A stretch of DNA of 64,000 nt from Vibrio cincinnatiensis (GTDB lineage Bacteria > Pseudomonadota > Gammaproteobacteria > Enterobacterales > Vibrionaceae). A model generated the notes under the pieces. It did no database searches, was not told the origin of the DNA, and was given only the letters and a program-made list of their open reading frames with translations. The stretch lies in assembly GCF_022113815.1 (NCBI RefSeq), contig NZ_SGOM01000012.1, positions 1 to 64,000 of the forward strand. Direction: 5' to 3'. Made by a program: the position numbers and the translations under genes. Every line of letters begins with the position of its first letter. Position 1 is the stretch's first letter. This document shows positions 39,915 to 50,195 of the stretch, one piece after another.

Positions 39915-40700
39915 ATGTTTACCTTATCAGATATTCAGATGGTGCGGGGTGGGCGAACAATTTTAGCGATTGAGTCGCTCTCTATCCCCACCACAGAACT
40001 GACTGTGGTGCTTGGGCATAATGGGTCTGGAAAATCGACACTGGTGAGTTTGCTCTCTGGTCAGCAGATGCCTGATACAGGCAATATCTTGTTAAATGGG
40101 CAATCCTTAGCGCAACATTCGGCGAAATCATTAGCGAAAGCGGTGGCTTTTTTACCGCAGAAACTGCCGACCTCGGCGGGGTTAACCGTGCGCGAGTTGG
40201 TGCGGCTGGGGCGCTTTCCTTGGCGCGGCGCATTAGGTCGTTGGAAGTCTGATGATGAACACGCTATTGACCAAGCGATGGAAAAAACCGGTGTAACGGC
40301 TTTTGCCAATACCTTAGCCGATGAACTCTCTGGTGGTGAGCGGCAACGGGCTTGGGTTGCCATGTTGCTGGCTCAGCAATCTCCAGTGCTGATTTTAGAT
40401 GAACCAACCTCAGCACTGGATGTGCACCACCAATATCAACTGATGTCGTTACTGGCGGAGCTAAACCAGATACAAGGCTGTGGCATTATCGTCATTTTGC
40501 ACGATCTTAATTTAGCGCTGCGCTATGCTTCGCACATTGTTGCCTTGAAAGGCGGCAAAGTGGCTTTTGATGGTTCAATCGAGTTAATGCTAGATGAGCA
40601 GCGTTTAAGTGAATTATACCATTCCCCCATTCAACTGCTTGACCATCCTCACCCTTCTTCAGACTCAAAAACTAACAAGGTGGCTATTGTATGTGCGTAA
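39915..40700 (+). CDS. fhuC: Ferric hydroxamate ABC importer ATPase (FhuC)
   Basis: 261 residues. Walker A is GHNGSGKST, the signature LSGGERQR, Walker B VLILDEPTSALDVHHQYQLM and the switch histidine is in ILHDLNLALRYA. It powers FhuB. The start at 39915 follows AAAGGA; an upstream in-frame ATG at 39849 falls inside the hairpin region and is rejected. Overlaps fhuD by ten bases. Confidence 0.9.
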   Translation: MFTLSDIQMVRGGRTILAIESLSIPTTELTVVLGHNGSGKSTLVSLLSGQQMPDTGNILLNGQSLAQHSAKSLAKAVAFLPQKLPTSAGLTVRELVRLGRFPWRGALGRWKSDDEHAIDQAMEKTGVTAFANTLADELSGGERQRAWVAMLLAQQSPVLILDEPTSALDVHHQYQLMSLLAELNQIQGCGIIVILHDLNLALRYASHIVALKGGKVAFDGSIELMLDEQRLSELYHSPIQLLDHPHPSSDSKTNKVAIVCA

Positions 40701-41617
40701 AGCCGACGACTCTTTTTCTGCGTCTTTTGTTGCTGCTGGTGCTAGGAAGTAGCCACGCCATGGCAGCCATTCAGATTCAAGATGGGCGGAAAACACACAG
40801 CTTTGAGCAAGTGCCACAACGTGTGGTGGTGCTGAATTGGGATTTATTAGAGCAAGTATTGGAACTTGAGGTAACACCAGTCGGTGCGCCGAATTTACCG
40901 GGTTATCGTGAGTGGGTGGTCTTTCCTGCGGAGCCTGACCAAGTGGTTGATATTGGTACTCGCGCTGAACCGAATCTAGAAACCATTGCCGCGTTAAAAC
41001 CGGATGTGATTTTAGCGGCTTCTCCTCAGCGGGATCTGATTACGACGCTGGAGCGCATTGCACCGGTTATCTATCTGCCTAACTTTGAGCAGCAGGACAA
41101 CGCCGCTCAAATTGCTATTCAGCAATTTAAAACCTTAGCGATTCTGTTTGATAAAACCGACTTGGCTGAACAAAAGTTAGCCGATATGGCGCAGCGGTTT
41201 GCGGAACTCAACCAGCAATTACAACAAGTGTTGGGTTCCCCTTTGCCCTCTGTGGTGGTGATGCGCTTTTCAAACCCAACCTCGGTTTTTCTCTATGGAG
41301 AAAATTCCACCACTCATTATGTTTTAGAGCAATTGGGACTTGCTGAGGCATTGCCTCAACCGGCTCGGCAGTGGGGCATCATCCAAAAACGTTTGAATGT
41401 GTTGCAACATGTGAAACAAGGCTATGTGCTGTACATTTTACCGTTCGCGGAAGAAGAGAAGATCAAACAGTCCATATTATGGAAAGCCATGCCTTTTGTG
41501 CGCCAAGGTCGGGTTAATTCCGTGCGCTCGGTCTGGAGTTACGGGGGCGCGATGTCATTGCGCTATACCGCCGAGGCAATAACCGAAAGTTTACTTGAGG
41601 TGGCGCCTAAGTCATGA
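40691..41617 (+). CDS. fhuD: Periplasmic ferric hydroxamate binding protein (FhuD)
   Basis: 308 residues with a Sec signal (LFLRLLLLLVLGSSHAMA). Two lobes joined by a long helix give the class III binding-protein pattern (ETIAALKPDVILAASPQRDLI in the first lobe, FVRQGRVNSVRSVWSYGGAMS in the second). Delivers the siderophore to FhuB; overlaps fhuB by four bases (ATGA). Confidence 0.9.
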   Translation: MCVKPTTLFLRLLLLLVLGSSHAMAAIQIQDGRKTHSFEQVPQRVVVLNWDLLEQVLELEVTPVGAPNLPGYREWVVFPAEPDQVVDIGTRAEPNLETIAALKPDVILAASPQRDLITTLERIAPVIYLPNFEQQDNAAQIAIQQFKTLAILFDKTDLAEQKLADMAQRFAELNQQLQQVLGSPLPSVVVMRFSNPTSVFLYGENSTTHYVLEQLGLAEALPQPARQWGIIQKRLNVLQHVKQGYVLYILPFAEEEKIKQSILWKAMPFVRQGRVNSVRSVWSYGGAMSLRYTAEAITESLLEVAPKS

Positions 41618-43581
41618 GAGTTCGTCATCTTGGTTTTTTATGGATTGGTGTCCTACTGACGGCTGCGCTGAGTTTACAAATGGGTAATGAACTATCGCTC
41701 TCGATGCAGTGGCAGCTCGCCTCGCTGCGCTGGGAGGCGGAAGAATTTGCGGAGATTAACTTTCTCTATGCTCAGCTTCCGCGTGCGGTGATCACCCTGT
41801 TAGTTGGTGCGATTTTAGGCTTAGTGGGCAGTTTAATGCAGCAACTGACGCAAAATAGTCTCACTTCCCCTTTAACCTTAGGCACCTCTTCTGGCGCTTG
41901 GCTTGCGCTGATCATCGTCAATATCTGGTTCCCTCATTGGGTGGCGGATTACAGTGCATTGGCCGCCATGAGTGGCGCATTAATGGCGTTTGCGTTGATC
42001 ATGTTAATTGCTGGTGTACGCAATATGACTGGGCTGCCGTTGGTTGTCTCAGGGATGGTAGTCAATATTTTATTGGGAGCCATTGCTACCGCCTTGGTGC
42101 TGCTTAATGAGCAGTTTGCCCAAAATGTCTTTATGTGGGGAGCGGGGGATCTTGCGCAAAATGGCTGGCAGTGGCTTGCTTGGTTAGCGCCAAGGTTGTT
42201 GATTGCGATTCCACTGTTGATGGTTGCTCCGCGGATTTTAACCTTGATGCGCTTAGGGCATCAGGGAGCAGCGGCGCGTGGTTTAGCCGTGGTTCCCGCT
42301 TTTCTTATTTTAATGGTGGTGGGGATCTGGCTGGTCTCTGCCTCAATTACCGCCGTCGGAGTGATCAGTTTTATTGGTTTACTCACGCCCTATATAGCAC
42401 GAGCCATGGGGGCTAGAACGCCAAAAATGGAGCTGTACAGCAGTGCCTTACTCGGTGCTTTACTGTTACTGCTGACCGATATGCTGGCTATGGGGTTAAG
42501 CCAATGGACGGCAGAGGTGGTTCCCAGCGGTATTACCACCGCACTGATTGGCGCTCCTGCGTTAATCTGGTTTAGTCGGCGTCAACTTAAAGCGCAAGAC
42601 TCGTTAGCGATTTCTCTCCCGCATCGGCGGGCGAGTGTGAGTGGCTACACCATTGGGTTACTGATTGTTGCCTTTGTACTGGGGCTGGCACTACATGGGT
42701 TGTTGCAGGTCAATAGTGGCAGTTGGCAGTGGGTGGTGCCGAATGAATATCAGTGGCAGCTACGTTGGCCAAGGGCGATCACCGCTTTGTTTGCTGGCAT
42801 GGGGTTGGCAGTAGCTGGAACCATTTTGCAGCGTTTGATTTATAACCCATTAGCCAGCCCAGATATTCTTGGTGTCTCTTCGGGGGCAACCTTTGCTTTA
42901 GTGTTTGCCAGCTTGTTTCTAGGTCAATCCATGCTTGGTGCACAGTGGCTGACGGCATTACTCGGTAGTTCTATCGTATTGATCGTATTATTGCTGCTGG
43001 GTAAAAAGCACCACTATGCGCCTTCAAGCTTAATTTTGACGGGGATAGCCATCACCGCATTACTCGAAGCGCTGGTGCAATTTTGTTTAGCCAAAGGCAG
43101 TGCCGACAGTTATCAAATCTTATTGTGGCTAGCTGGGTCCACTTATCGCGTTTCTCCCTCACAAGCTGGTTTACTTGCCTTGGGCGTGATATTGCTTTCT
43201 GGCGTGGCTTTCGCCACTTCGCGTTGGCTTACCTTAATTTCGATTGGTCGGCAATTTGCTGGTGCAAGAGGGTTAAACCCACAGCAGGCGAGCGTTATTT
43301 TACTCAGTGTTGTGGCTTTACTCTGTGCGCTGGTGACGTCAACCATGGGGCCGGTTTCTTTTGTTGGGTTAGTCGCTCCACATATGGCAATGATGTTAGG
43401 AGCACAGCAGGTTAAATCCCAGCTTATGATCGGCAGTTTGGTTGGCGCTAGCTTGATGTTATGGGCCGATTGGCTTGGGCAAACGCTGCTCTACCCAATG
43501 CAAATTGCTGCCGGTACTTTAGTGGCGATTCTTGGTGGTGGGTATTTCCTCTTATTGCTGGTGACAAGCCGTAACCGCTAG
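41614..43581 (+). CDS. fhuB: Ferric hydroxamate ABC permease, double-length (FhuB)
   Basis: 655 residues, a tandem fusion of two FecCD-type permease halves of about 325 residues. Each half has [16 protein letters not shown] or [17 protein letters not shown] near its start and a [12 protein letters not shown] or [12 protein letters not shown] motif before its end. This fusion is diagnostic of FhuB. Last gene of the operon. Confidence 0.92.
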   Translation: MRVRHLGFLWIGVLLTAALSLQMGNELSLSMQWQLASLRWEAEEFAEINFLYAQLPRAVITLLVGAILGLVGSLMQQLTQNSLTSPLTLGTSSGAWLALIIVNIWFPHWVADYSALAAMSGALMAFALIMLIAGVRNMTGLPLVVSGMVVNILLGAIATALVLLNEQFAQNVFMWGAGDLAQNGWQWLAWLAPRLLIAIPLLMVAPRILTLMRLGHQGAAARGLAVVPAFLILMVVGIWLVSASITAVGVISFIGLLTPYIARAMGARTPKMELYSSALLGALLLLLTDMLAMGLSQWTAEVVPSGITTALIGAPALIWFSRRQLKAQDSLAISLPHRRASVSGYTIGLLIVAFVLGLALHGLLQVNSGSWQWVVPNEYQWQLRWPRAITALFAGMGLAVAGTILQRLIYNPLASPDILGVSSGATFALVFASLFLGQSMLGAQWLTALLGSSIVLIVLLLLGKKHHYAPSSLILTGIAITALLEALVQFCLAKGSADSYQILLWLAGSTYRVSPSQAGLLALGVILLSGVAFATSRWLTLISIGRQFAGARGLNPQQASVILLSVVALLCALVTSTMGPVSFVGLVAPHMAMMLGAQQVKSQLMIGSLVGASLMLWADWLGQTLLYPMQIAAGTLVAILGGGYFLLLLVTSRNR

Positions 43582-43672
43582 CTTTTTCGCAGCGTCACTC
43601 GACAAATATTGCTATAGTTTGCCGGAAAGCGCCGCTTTGGAGCGCTTACTCTGTTTTGATGATAGGTCAGTG

Positions 43673-44581
43673 ATGAAGATGGATTTAACCCAATGGATTA
43701 CCGAAAGCCGTAATCCTGCCAGTGCGGAAATTGATACCTTATCCACCTTGGATATGTTGCGCGTCATCAACCAAGAAGATCAAAAAGTGGCCCTTGCGGT
43801 AGAAAAAACCTTACCGCAAGTGGCTCAAGCGGTTGATGTAATCAGCACTGCTTTTCAGTCGGGTGGACGCTTGATCTATATGGGCGCGGGAACCTCGGGG
43901 CGGCTGGGTATTTTAGATGCCAGCGAATGCCCTCCCACTTATGGCTCGTCTCCAGATTTAGTGGTGGGGCTGATTGCGGGAGGGCATCCGGCAATTTTAA
44001 AAGCAGTAGAAAATGCAGAAGATAATTCCGCGTTGGGAGAAGCCGATCTTCAATCGTTAAACCTGACCGATAAAGATGTGGTGGTCGGAATTGCGGCCAG
44101 TGGGCGAACGCCGTATGTTCTGGGTGGAATGGCGTATGCGAAAGCGCTCGGAGCCACCGTTGTTGCGATTGCCTGCAACCCAAACAGTTTGATGGAACAG
44201 GCAGCAGATATTGTGATTACGCCGGTGGTTGGCCCGGAAGTGGTGACTGGTTCATCGAGAATGAAAGCGGGCACGGCGCAAAAATTGATTTTAAATATGC
44301 TCACCAGCGGGGCAATGATCCGCAGTGGTAAGGTATTTGGCAATTTAATGGTGGATGTGGAAGCCACCAATGCCAAGCTGATTAAACGGCAAACGCATAT
44401 TGTGGTGGAAGCCACCGGTTGTGGTGAAGAAGAAGCAGAACAGGCGTTACAGGCATGTCAGCGGCATTGTAAAACCGCCATTTTGATGATTCTCGCTGAG
44501 CTAGATGCAAAGCAAGCCCATACGCTATTAACTGAGCATCATGGATTTCTACGGCAAGCTTTGCAAGCGAGTTTATCGTAA
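43673..44581 (+). CDS. murQ: N-acetylmuramic acid 6-phosphate etherase (MurQ)
   Basis: 302 residues. The SIS sugar-phosphate motif [21 protein letters not shown] lies at about 65-85 and the catalytic-region [11 protein letters not shown] around 143. It splits MurNAc-6-phosphate into GlcNAc-6-phosphate and lactate in peptidoglycan recycling. The start at 43673 is preferred to 43619 because only the former aligns with the family; ATG at 43679 is another option. No murP transporter gene is adjacent, unlike what I recall for V. cholerae. Confidence 0.92.
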   Translation: MKMDLTQWITESRNPASAEIDTLSTLDMLRVINQEDQKVALAVEKTLPQVAQAVDVISTAFQSGGRLIYMGAGTSGRLGILDASECPPTYGSSPDLVVGLIAGGHPAILKAVENAEDNSALGEADLQSLNLTDKDVVVGIAASGRTPYVLGGMAYAKALGATVVAIACNPNSLMEQAADIVITPVVGPEVVTGSSRMKAGTAQKLILNMLTSGAMIRSGKVFGNLMVDVEATNAKLIKRQTHIVVEATGCGEEEAEQALQACQRHCKTAILMILAELDAKQAHTLLTEHHGFLRQALQASLS

Positions 44582-44625
44582 TCGAAGCCCTGTTGGTTGA
44601 CCTCAACAGGGCATGAGTTACTGCG

Positions 44626-45114
44626 CTACTTTTTAGTGATCTTATCGAGATAGCCCATGATAAAGGCGGACAACACAAAGGTAATGTGCAGCAGCAAATA
44701 CCATTTTATTTTGTCATTGGCGATATTTTCCGTGTTCATAAACACTTTAAGTAAGTGAATGGAGGAAATTGCCACGATAGACGCCGCCACTTTATTTTTG
44801 AGTGAACTGGCATCCAGTTTCCCTAGCCAGCCTAATTTGTCATCCTGCTCATCCACATCAAGTCGAGAAACAAAGTTTTCATAACCAGAGAACATCACCA
44901 TCACGATCAAACCGCCCACCAACGAAATATCAATTAATGATAGGGTGACCAGAATCAAGTCCACTTCTTTGATGGATAGAATATTGGGTAATAGGTGAAA
45001 AATTTCTTGAAAGAATTTAATGCCAAGCGCGATCAGAATAAAGCTCAACCCGAGGTAAATTGGGGCCATCAGCCAGCGAGATGAGTAAAGCAGTTTTTCT
45101 ATAATTCGTTCCAT
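44626..45114 (-). CDS. yqhA: YqhA / UPF0114 family membrane protein
   Basis: 162 residues with about four membrane helices. The conserved core [13 protein letters not shown] and [22 protein letters not shown] identifies the UPF0114 family. Function unknown. The start [15 protein letters not shown] at 45114 matches the family; an ATG five codons upstream is less likely. Confidence 0.88.
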   Translation of the reverse strand: MERIIEKLLYSSRWLMAPIYLGLSFILIALGIKFFQEIFHLLPNILSIKEVDLILVTLSLIDISLVGGLIVMVMFSGYENFVSRLDVDEQDDKLGWLGKLDASSLKNKVAASIVAISSIHLLKVFMNTENIANDKIKWYLLLHITFVLSAFIMGYLDKITKK

Positions 45115-45207
45115 AAACATTCCATTCAACAGGCGGCGAAAAGTAGGCCGATATTACTCTGTTTCTGAGAGGCTTGGCTACGTTGTTTATGGGAAAAATA
45201 GAAGAGA

Positions 45208-45227
45208 GTGAGGAGTGGCCTCCTCAC
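45208..45227 (-). terminator. Hairpin after the amidohydrolase gene
   Basis: GTGAGGAG-TGGC-CTCCTCAC, an 8-bp perfect stem just beyond the stop codon, followed on the minus strand by a T-rich stretch. Confidence 0.55.
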
Positions 45228-45240
45228 TTTATGGGCTTTA

Positions 45241-46563
45241 TTAGAGCGTATTTTTATACAATTGGCCATCTTTCATGATGGCTTGAATGTTGTTTGTTTG
45301 TTCCAAAAGGTGGATGTCTTGCAGTGGGTTTCCATCGATGATTAATACATCGGCCAGCGCCCCTTGTTCTATCACACCTAATTTACCTTTATAAGGTGAA
45401 CGTTCACCAGACAGCATCAATAATTGGGCATTATCGTGAGTGGCCATTTTTAATACTTCAAATGGAGTGTACCAGTCCGTCATTTTCGTGAGGAGCTTCG
45501 TTTGTTCACTGAGGCGTTCTGCACTGAATAAAATATCGGTTCCCCAAGCCACTTTGGCATGGTATTTCTTCGCTAAGCCAAAGACACGTTGTGTGCCTTG
45601 TTCAACCAAAATCTGTTTATTACGCTGTGCAGACCCTTCTTTAAAGGCTGAACCTCGCTCTGAAGTAAAGGGTTGCAAGCTCCACCAAACGCCCTCTTTC
45701 GCGATACGTTTAGCCGTTTTTTCATCAGCAAGTTGCCCATGTTCAATGGACTTCACACCAGCATCAAGCGCTTGGTTAATGGCTCTAGGTGTATAAGCAT
45801 GAACGGCGACATAGGTGCCCCAGTTTTCAGCGGCTTCTGTCGCGGCTTTAATTTCTTGGGTGGTGTATTGAGTCACGTCAATGGGGTCATAAAAAGAAGA
45901 GACGCCGCCGCCCGCCATGACTTTGATTTGTGATGCCCCTAATGCCAACTGTTCCCGAGTATGTTGACGGACTTCATCTGGGCTATCGGCAAGCGCTGCG
46001 GTAGCCGTTTTCACTGAGAAGGTGGTTTTTTTGCTGTCTGGGGTAATGATTTCATTGGGTAAACGGAAATCACCGTGACCTCCGGTTTGGGAGATAAATG
46101 CTCCCGCCGGCCAGATACGAGGCCCGGTGGTGATGTGTTTATCAATCGCCATTTTTAACCCAAAAACAGGGCCACCTAAATCGCGCACACTAGTATAGCC
46201 ACGCTGCAACATATCAGATGCAGTTTTTGCGGCAACGATATTAATAAAGCCTTGATCAGCAAGCATTAATGTTTGCTGCGGCAATGCGGCAAGCATCAAG
46301 TGGGTATGTGCATCAATTAACCCAGGCATTAAGGTTTTACCTTGCCCATCAATGACGATGAGATTATCACCCGAAGTGATGCCGTTTGATGAGTAATCTT
46401 CTATCTTGCTGATGTATTGATCTTGTATGTAGACATTTTTAGCTGCGCTCAGCTCAGCTTGAGTACCATTGAATATGTGCACATTTTTAAAGACATATTG
46501 AGCGGCAAAAGTGGGTGAGGTCAGTAGACTTGAACCTAGCAATAGGAGGAGAGACTTGTTCAT
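45241..46563 (-). CDS. Exported metal-dependent amidohydrolase
   Basis: 440 residues with a Sec signal (MNKSLLLLLGSSLLTSPTFAA). Amidohydrolase-superfamily metal ligands are visible: DAHTH (about residue 85), carboxylated-lysine region IKVMAGGG, VHAYT, SIEHGQ and GTDILFS. It resembles imidazolonepropionase-like and Xaa-Pro dipeptidase-like periplasmic hydrolases, so a dipeptide or cyclic amide substrate is likely but not determined. ATG 46563 has GGAG seven bases upstream. Confidence 0.8.
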   Translation of the reverse strand: MNKSLLLLLGSSLLTSPTFAAQYVFKNVHIFNGTQAELSAAKNVYIQDQYISKIEDYSSNGITSGDNLIVIDGQGKTLMPGLIDAHTHLMLAALPQQTLMLADQGFINIVAAKTASDMLQRGYTSVRDLGGPVFGLKMAIDKHITTGPRIWPAGAFISQTGGHGDFRLPNEIITPDSKKTTFSVKTATAALADSPDEVRQHTREQLALGASQIKVMAGGGVSSFYDPIDVTQYTTQEIKAATEAAENWGTYVAVHAYTPRAINQALDAGVKSIEHGQLADEKTAKRIAKEGVWWSLQPFTSERGSAFKEGSAQRNKQILVEQGTQRVFGLAKKYHAKVAWGTDILFSAERLSEQTKLLTKMTDWYTPFEVLKMATHDNAQLLMLSGERSPYKGKLGVIEQGALADVLIIDGNPLQDIHLLEQTNNIQAIMKDGQLYKNTL

Positions 46564-46869
46564 CATTAGCTCCAAAAGAAATGATCAGTGACGTTGGCGA
46601 GAGCAGCATAAAGAACCCAGTTTGCTGTAACGCTAGGGGTTAAGTGTAGCGAAAAATGAGCTAAAGGTAATGCAACAATATGACTATTTGGCTTTTTATT
46701 CTCAATATTTTATTAAAGTAAAAGATTCGACTTTCGTTATCCATTTCTCTGACAATGTATCGAAGTATCATATAATCAGTCGGTTATATTTTGGTGATGA
46801 AAAGCTTTCTTAATGAATATCAATAAAAAGTGAAGGTATGGTCTTTAGAGCAAAGAGCAGTGGTACGAA

Positions 46870-47673
46870 ATGATGATTATGCAAAAAATGTCTCAAAATT
46901 GGCTGTTAACTGGCTTGTGGTTCGTTTTACTTTCTGTCGGTTTACCGGTGCAAGCCGAAGACGCTCCGTGCTCTGCCACCAAGCAGTTAGTCAACACTTT
47001 TCCTCTTTTGGATCATACGTGTCCAATTGGGCAGGGGTTATGGGGGAAGTTGTTGCCGAAAGACGAGCCCTCTTTTTTCTGGATTCAATGTGGCTTATTT
47101 AAGAAACCCACGTTTCTAACTCGAGTCACAATGCTCCATTCACACATATCTACTCATATTCAGCTTAAGCAGGAAGACGAAAGCCAAGCTTATCGCTGTT
47201 TAATCGGCCCTTATAATGATTATGAGCAAGCTAAAATTGAATTAGCCGCGATACAGAAGCAAGCTGATTTCCGGCAAGCCTTTTTGCGTCAAGTCGCAGT
47301 CACTTCATTACCTCAAGCTGAAAAGAACAAGATAACCACTAACGTCAGTGCAACCGTTAATGGGGTTGAATATAAAGTCCCTTATTCATGGGATGAAACG
47401 ATTCCTTTCTATACTGAATATCATTTAGCATGGAACCGCCTACGCTATGATGAAGCGACGAAAATGTGTCAGACCCTGAACATGCGCCTTGCCAGCGAGC
47501 ATAAGTGGCAGCAATTCTTAGCGAGTAAAGCGATCCAAAATAACCCATGGCCAGTGGAGCTTCCTTACTGGGGCGATGGGCAAAAAGGATTATTTATTAA
47601 TGGGAAAGTCAGCACGTTAAAAGCCACGTCCCAATTAAATGTTTTGTGTGTACAAGAAGCTCCAATGGAATAA
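46870..47673 (+). CDS. Exported SPOR-like protein, paralogue 2
   Basis: 267 residues, clearly homologous to the protein at 17786-18691 across signal peptide, SPOR-like part (FWIQCGLFKKPTFLTRV ... RCLIGPYNDYEQAKIEL) and C-terminal part (AWNRLRYDEATKMCQTLNMRLASEHKWQQFL ... QLNVLCV), but with the basic linker largely missing. Conserved cysteines (DAPCS, HTCPIG, CGLF, YRCLIG, KMCQT, VLCV) suggest disulfides. Function unknown. Last chromosomal gene before the island. Internal ATGs at 46879 and 46888 are possible starts. Confidence 0.7.
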   Translation: MMIMQKMSQNWLLTGLWFVLLSVGLPVQAEDAPCSATKQLVNTFPLLDHTCPIGQGLWGKLLPKDEPSFFWIQCGLFKKPTFLTRVTMLHSHISTHIQLKQEDESQAYRCLIGPYNDYEQAKIELAAIQKQADFRQAFLRQVAVTSLPQAEKNKITTNVSATVNGVEYKVPYSWDETIPFYTEYHLAWNRLRYDEATKMCQTLNMRLASEHKWQQFLASKAIQNNPWPVELPYWGDGQKGLFINGKVSTLKATSQLNVLCVQEAPME

Positions 47674-47721
47674 GACCCCATTGGGTTAGGAGCTTTCCTA
47701 ACAAGAAAGAGGGTGTGCTTA

Positions 47722-47750
47722 CTAATATGTCGATAGCCTCGACATATTAG
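47722..47750. repeat. Perfect 12-bp inverted repeat next to the island end
   Basis: CTAATATGTCGA-TAGCC-TCGACATATTAG. It has no T tract on either strand. It may be the original shared terminator of the SPOR gene and yicC or a protein-binding site. Confidence 0.5.
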
Positions 47751-47785
47751 CAAAAGACCATGATATCTTTAGGTGGGTAATCGAA

Positions 47786-47809
47786 CTATTCGATGTTTTG
47801 GATCTGTTC
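47786..47809. repeat. Left attachment repeat (displaced yicC 3' end)
   Basis: Read on the minus strand it encodes Glu-Gln-Ile-Gln-Asn-Ile-Glu-stop, the same end as the intact yicC at 63771-63794. It matches that copy at 21 of 24 positions; all three differences are synonymous third-codon bases. Confidence 0.9.
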
Positions 47810-48190
47810 GTCGAGCAATAAGTTTTATTACTTAAAAATCAGAAACTTAGTGGCTTTGTATTGTCTGATTTAGAATTTTACTACCCAATATACTACCCAG
47901 TTGGTTTAAGTTGCTATGTTTCTTACGTTGACAATAGTTCTGTTTTTGATGAAATAATCTTCACTCAGTCACTTTAAGTTGTGACAGTATCCTGTAGTTC
48001 AACTATCGATTACTATGTCGCCAGAATATTAATGATAATGATGTTCATTTGCATGTGTTCTGTTTGACTAATCGAAGCACCAAGCTGTCAGAGTGAGTTA
48101 TATTTGTATACTGAGGTACTACACATAGTGTCATGTAATTCTGCCGTAAACAACTGTGCCTTTGTTTTAGGTGTTGCTACACCAGAGCAT
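47810..48190. other. Left-end non-coding region of the island
   Basis: 380 bp without a gene. It contains two ACTACCCA motifs at 47880-47900 that resemble motifs near the right end (63647-63665) and may be integrase or excisionase arm sites. Confidence 0.5.
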
Positions 48191-49078
48191 CTAGAGCAGA
48201 GCTCGATAGGCGTGAGCTTTAACCACCTCCTCCACCTTTGGCTTTCTTACTAAGTTCAAGAGTCTCACTTTAAGAGTGTATATTTTATTTTGATACCAGA
48301 AGAAGCCTTCCTTACCATGTAGATAATAATCTGGCTTTTTGGCAGTTAAGTTTTCCTCTGTGTCATCATAGATGCTTTCTTGAGCGGCAATGCTTTTTAT
48401 GAAGTTGTCATAATCTTGTTCAGGGGCAGTCTGAATCTTAGGTGTACCTGCTTCTGGCTCTTCTTTTGGTATTGTTTTCCCTTTTCTAAATAGAGAAGTA
48501 AATTTCAGTACAAATGTGCTGGTAGGTTCAATAAAACAAGGAAGAGTCACCTTGTCGATATCTGCCCGTCTTTGGTGAAAAACGATTAATCCCATTTCTT
48601 CGAGTGATTTGATACTGACGGTTATCTTACGGCTGTTAGTTCCAAGTCTAGTGGCCAGCATTTTTATCCCCATTGGGATTCCGCCTAGTTTCTCATCATA
48701 ATTTTTTGCTAGCAACATACACAAACAAATGAGAGTAGATTTTGGCTGTTGCCTGATGCTCTTTTCTTCGAAATAACGATAGATGTTTTGATACTCAACG
48801 AATTCATCAGCTATGGGTTTATTTCGAAATCTTGATTCGCTTAACGGACTGAATGGCATCAGGTAAGCGTCATCAAAAGGGGTGAACCCCGGCCATATTG
48901 ATTTTAGTTGTTCCCAGTTTTTTATTCCCAAATAACGTGTGGGAGAGTGACGATTTTTATCAATAACTAGCGTCTTTGAATACCCTCCTGAAAGCAAAAT
49001 ATAACTGTCTTGCCTATCAAACGGGTTGATGAAATTGTGGAGCTGGTAGGTTGTATCTGTTATCTGATTTGGGGTCAT
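48191..49078 (-). CDS. Island protein with winged helix-turn-helix, function unknown
   Basis: 295 residues. About residues 115-180 read as a winged helix (LICLCMLLAKNYDEKLGGIPMGIKMLATRLGTNSRKITVSIKSLEEMGLIVFHQRR), like replication-initiator or GntR-type DNA-binding domains. The rest shows no recognised family. It is divergent from the YfjJ genes across a 410-bp hairpin-containing gap, an arrangement suiting a regulator or replication factor acting on that gap. Confidence 0.6.
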   Translation of the reverse strand: MTPNQITDTTYQLHNFINPFDRQDSYILLSGGYSKTLVIDKNRHSPTRYLGIKNWEQLKSIWPGFTPFDDAYLMPFSPLSESRFRNKPIADEFVEYQNIYRYFEEKSIRQQPKSTLICLCMLLAKNYDEKLGGIPMGIKMLATRLGTNSRKITVSIKSLEEMGLIVFHQRRADIDKVTLPCFIEPTSTFVLKFTSLFRKGKTIPKEEPEAGTPKIQTAPEQDYDNFIKSIAAQESIYDDTEENLTAKKPDYYLHGKEGFFWYQNKIYTLKVRLLNLVRKPKVEEVVKAHAYRALL

Positions 49079-49489
49079 AGTGATCTACTTATTGGTAGCT
49101 GTTTTTAGCTGATTATTTATGTTCATAAAGTGTAGTCCGATTGATCTATCTAAATAAATTATTTTTTGGATTGTCACTTTTTATGTGAGTGAACTCCAGA
49201 AGTAAAAATGCATGAGCCGTGATTTTTGATAAAAAATGAAGGTTAGCTGGTTGGATTTAGCCGATGTGAAGACTCAGTAATCACCTAAAAACAGAGTGGG
49301 AGTGAATCGAGGGGGATCGGTAATTAATAATATATATACCTCTCCATCTACTCATCTAATCCCACACCTCAACCAACGACCTCATCACTCGATATCTTGG
49401 TAGGGGATGGGTTCCCCTACCCAAAGAGAGACTTAGAAAATAACGTCACTATCAGTACCTATGTCATTAACAAAACATAGGTCTCTATC
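49079..49489. other. Divergent intergenic region with hairpin
   Basis: 410 bp between the HTH gene and the first YfjJ gene. It holds an AT-rich block (49321-49340), a 9-bp perfect hairpin GGTAGGGGA / TCCCCTACC (49399-49421) and the start-proximal inverted repeat (49457-49482). Possible promoter pair and candidate replication or nick region. Confidence 0.45.
49457..49482 (+). promoter_or_regulatory. Start-proximal hairpin of YfjJ copy 1
   Basis: ACCTATG / CATAGGT, 7-bp perfect stem with a 12-nt loop. The 3' arm, containing the only purine-rich ribosome-binding candidate, ends seven bases before the ATG. Confidence 0.65.
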
Positions 49490-50134
49490 ATGTCTAAAAA
49501 TCTAACCATCACACACGAATCCACTTTCAACGGAAACAAGATATACATCGACAAGGAGGGGTTGGTCATTGAATACCTAGAAGGGATAGAGTCAGTCCTT
49601 GAGAAAGCTCTAGAGCAATATGCGAGAGTTTTTATCGTTCGAGTGGATCTTAACTTACCAACAGACTTTAGAGGGGATGATTCAGCAGTGATGACTCGTT
49701 TCTTCCGCTCTTTGAAATCTCAGGTAGCGGCATATCGAAGACGTAGTGCTCGCCTAAATCGCAAACTCTATCGAGAGACCACTATTCGTTATGTGTGGGC
49801 TAAAGAATGTGATACCTCAACGAGCAGTCATTACCACGTTGCACTTATCTTTGACCGGAACATATTTCGCTCTCTGGGGGATTTTGGAGAGTATCAGCAA
49901 AGTTTGGCTAACCGTATTCGTAATGCATGGAAGCGTTCAGTGGAAGCCATGTACTCAGGTAAAGAGAAACCAGCTATCCATTTCTCCAAACAAGGCCAGT
50001 ATCACTTGCTACGTAACTCTGAGGAGTTTGAGGAGGTGTTTCAATCTGTCTTTTATCGACTGAGCTATCTAGCGAAACGAAGAACGAAGCATTTTGGAAA
50101 GCGTATGAATAATTTCGGTCATAGTCATAAGTAG
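49490..50134 (+). CDS. YagK/YfjJ (inovirus Gp2-like) family protein, copy 1
   Basis: 214 residues. The C-terminal family core is visible: YVWAKECDTSTSSHYHVALIFDRN (HxH at about 114-116), AMYSGKEKP and the family end RLSYLAKRRTKHFGKRMNNFGHS. This family occurs in prophages and CP4-57-like islands and is annotated as inovirus Gp2-like. The HxH resembles the metal motif of HUH endonucleases, but activity is unproven. First of three tandem paralogues, each with a hairpin at its start codon. Confidence 0.8.
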   Translation: MSKNLTITHESTFNGNKIYIDKEGLVIEYLEGIESVLEKALEQYARVFIVRVDLNLPTDFRGDDSAVMTRFFRSLKSQVAAYRRRSARLNRKLYRETTIRYVWAKECDTSTSSHYHVALIFDRNIFRSLGDFGEYQQSLANRIRNAWKRSVEAMYSGKEKPAIHFSKQGQYHLLRNSEEFEEVFQSVFYRLSYLAKRRTKHFGKRMNNFGHSHK

Positions 50135-50157
50135 CTTAAAAAGTAACGGTAGTACCA

Positions 50158-50190
50158 GTTCCTGTGGGAATCACAACAAACCACAGGAAC
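50158..50190 (+). promoter_or_regulatory. Start-proximal hairpin of YfjJ copy 2
   Basis: GTTCCTGTGG / CCACAGGAAC, 10-bp perfect stem with a 13-nt loop. The AGGA in the 3' arm is the probable ribosome binding site, five bases of spacer before the ATG. Compared with copy 1 the stem carries paired base changes. Confidence 0.7.
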
Positions 50191-50195
50191 CAATC

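Noticed and set aside
44586..44611. Hairpin GCCCTGTTG / CAACAGGGC after murQ as terminator
   Set aside because: A stable stem but no T tract on either strand; kept out of the feature list as unproven.
48028..48046. Fur-box-like sequence (14 of 19 consensus positions) in the left end of the island
   Set aside because: No gene starts nearby on either strand; AT-rich DNA gives such matches by chance.
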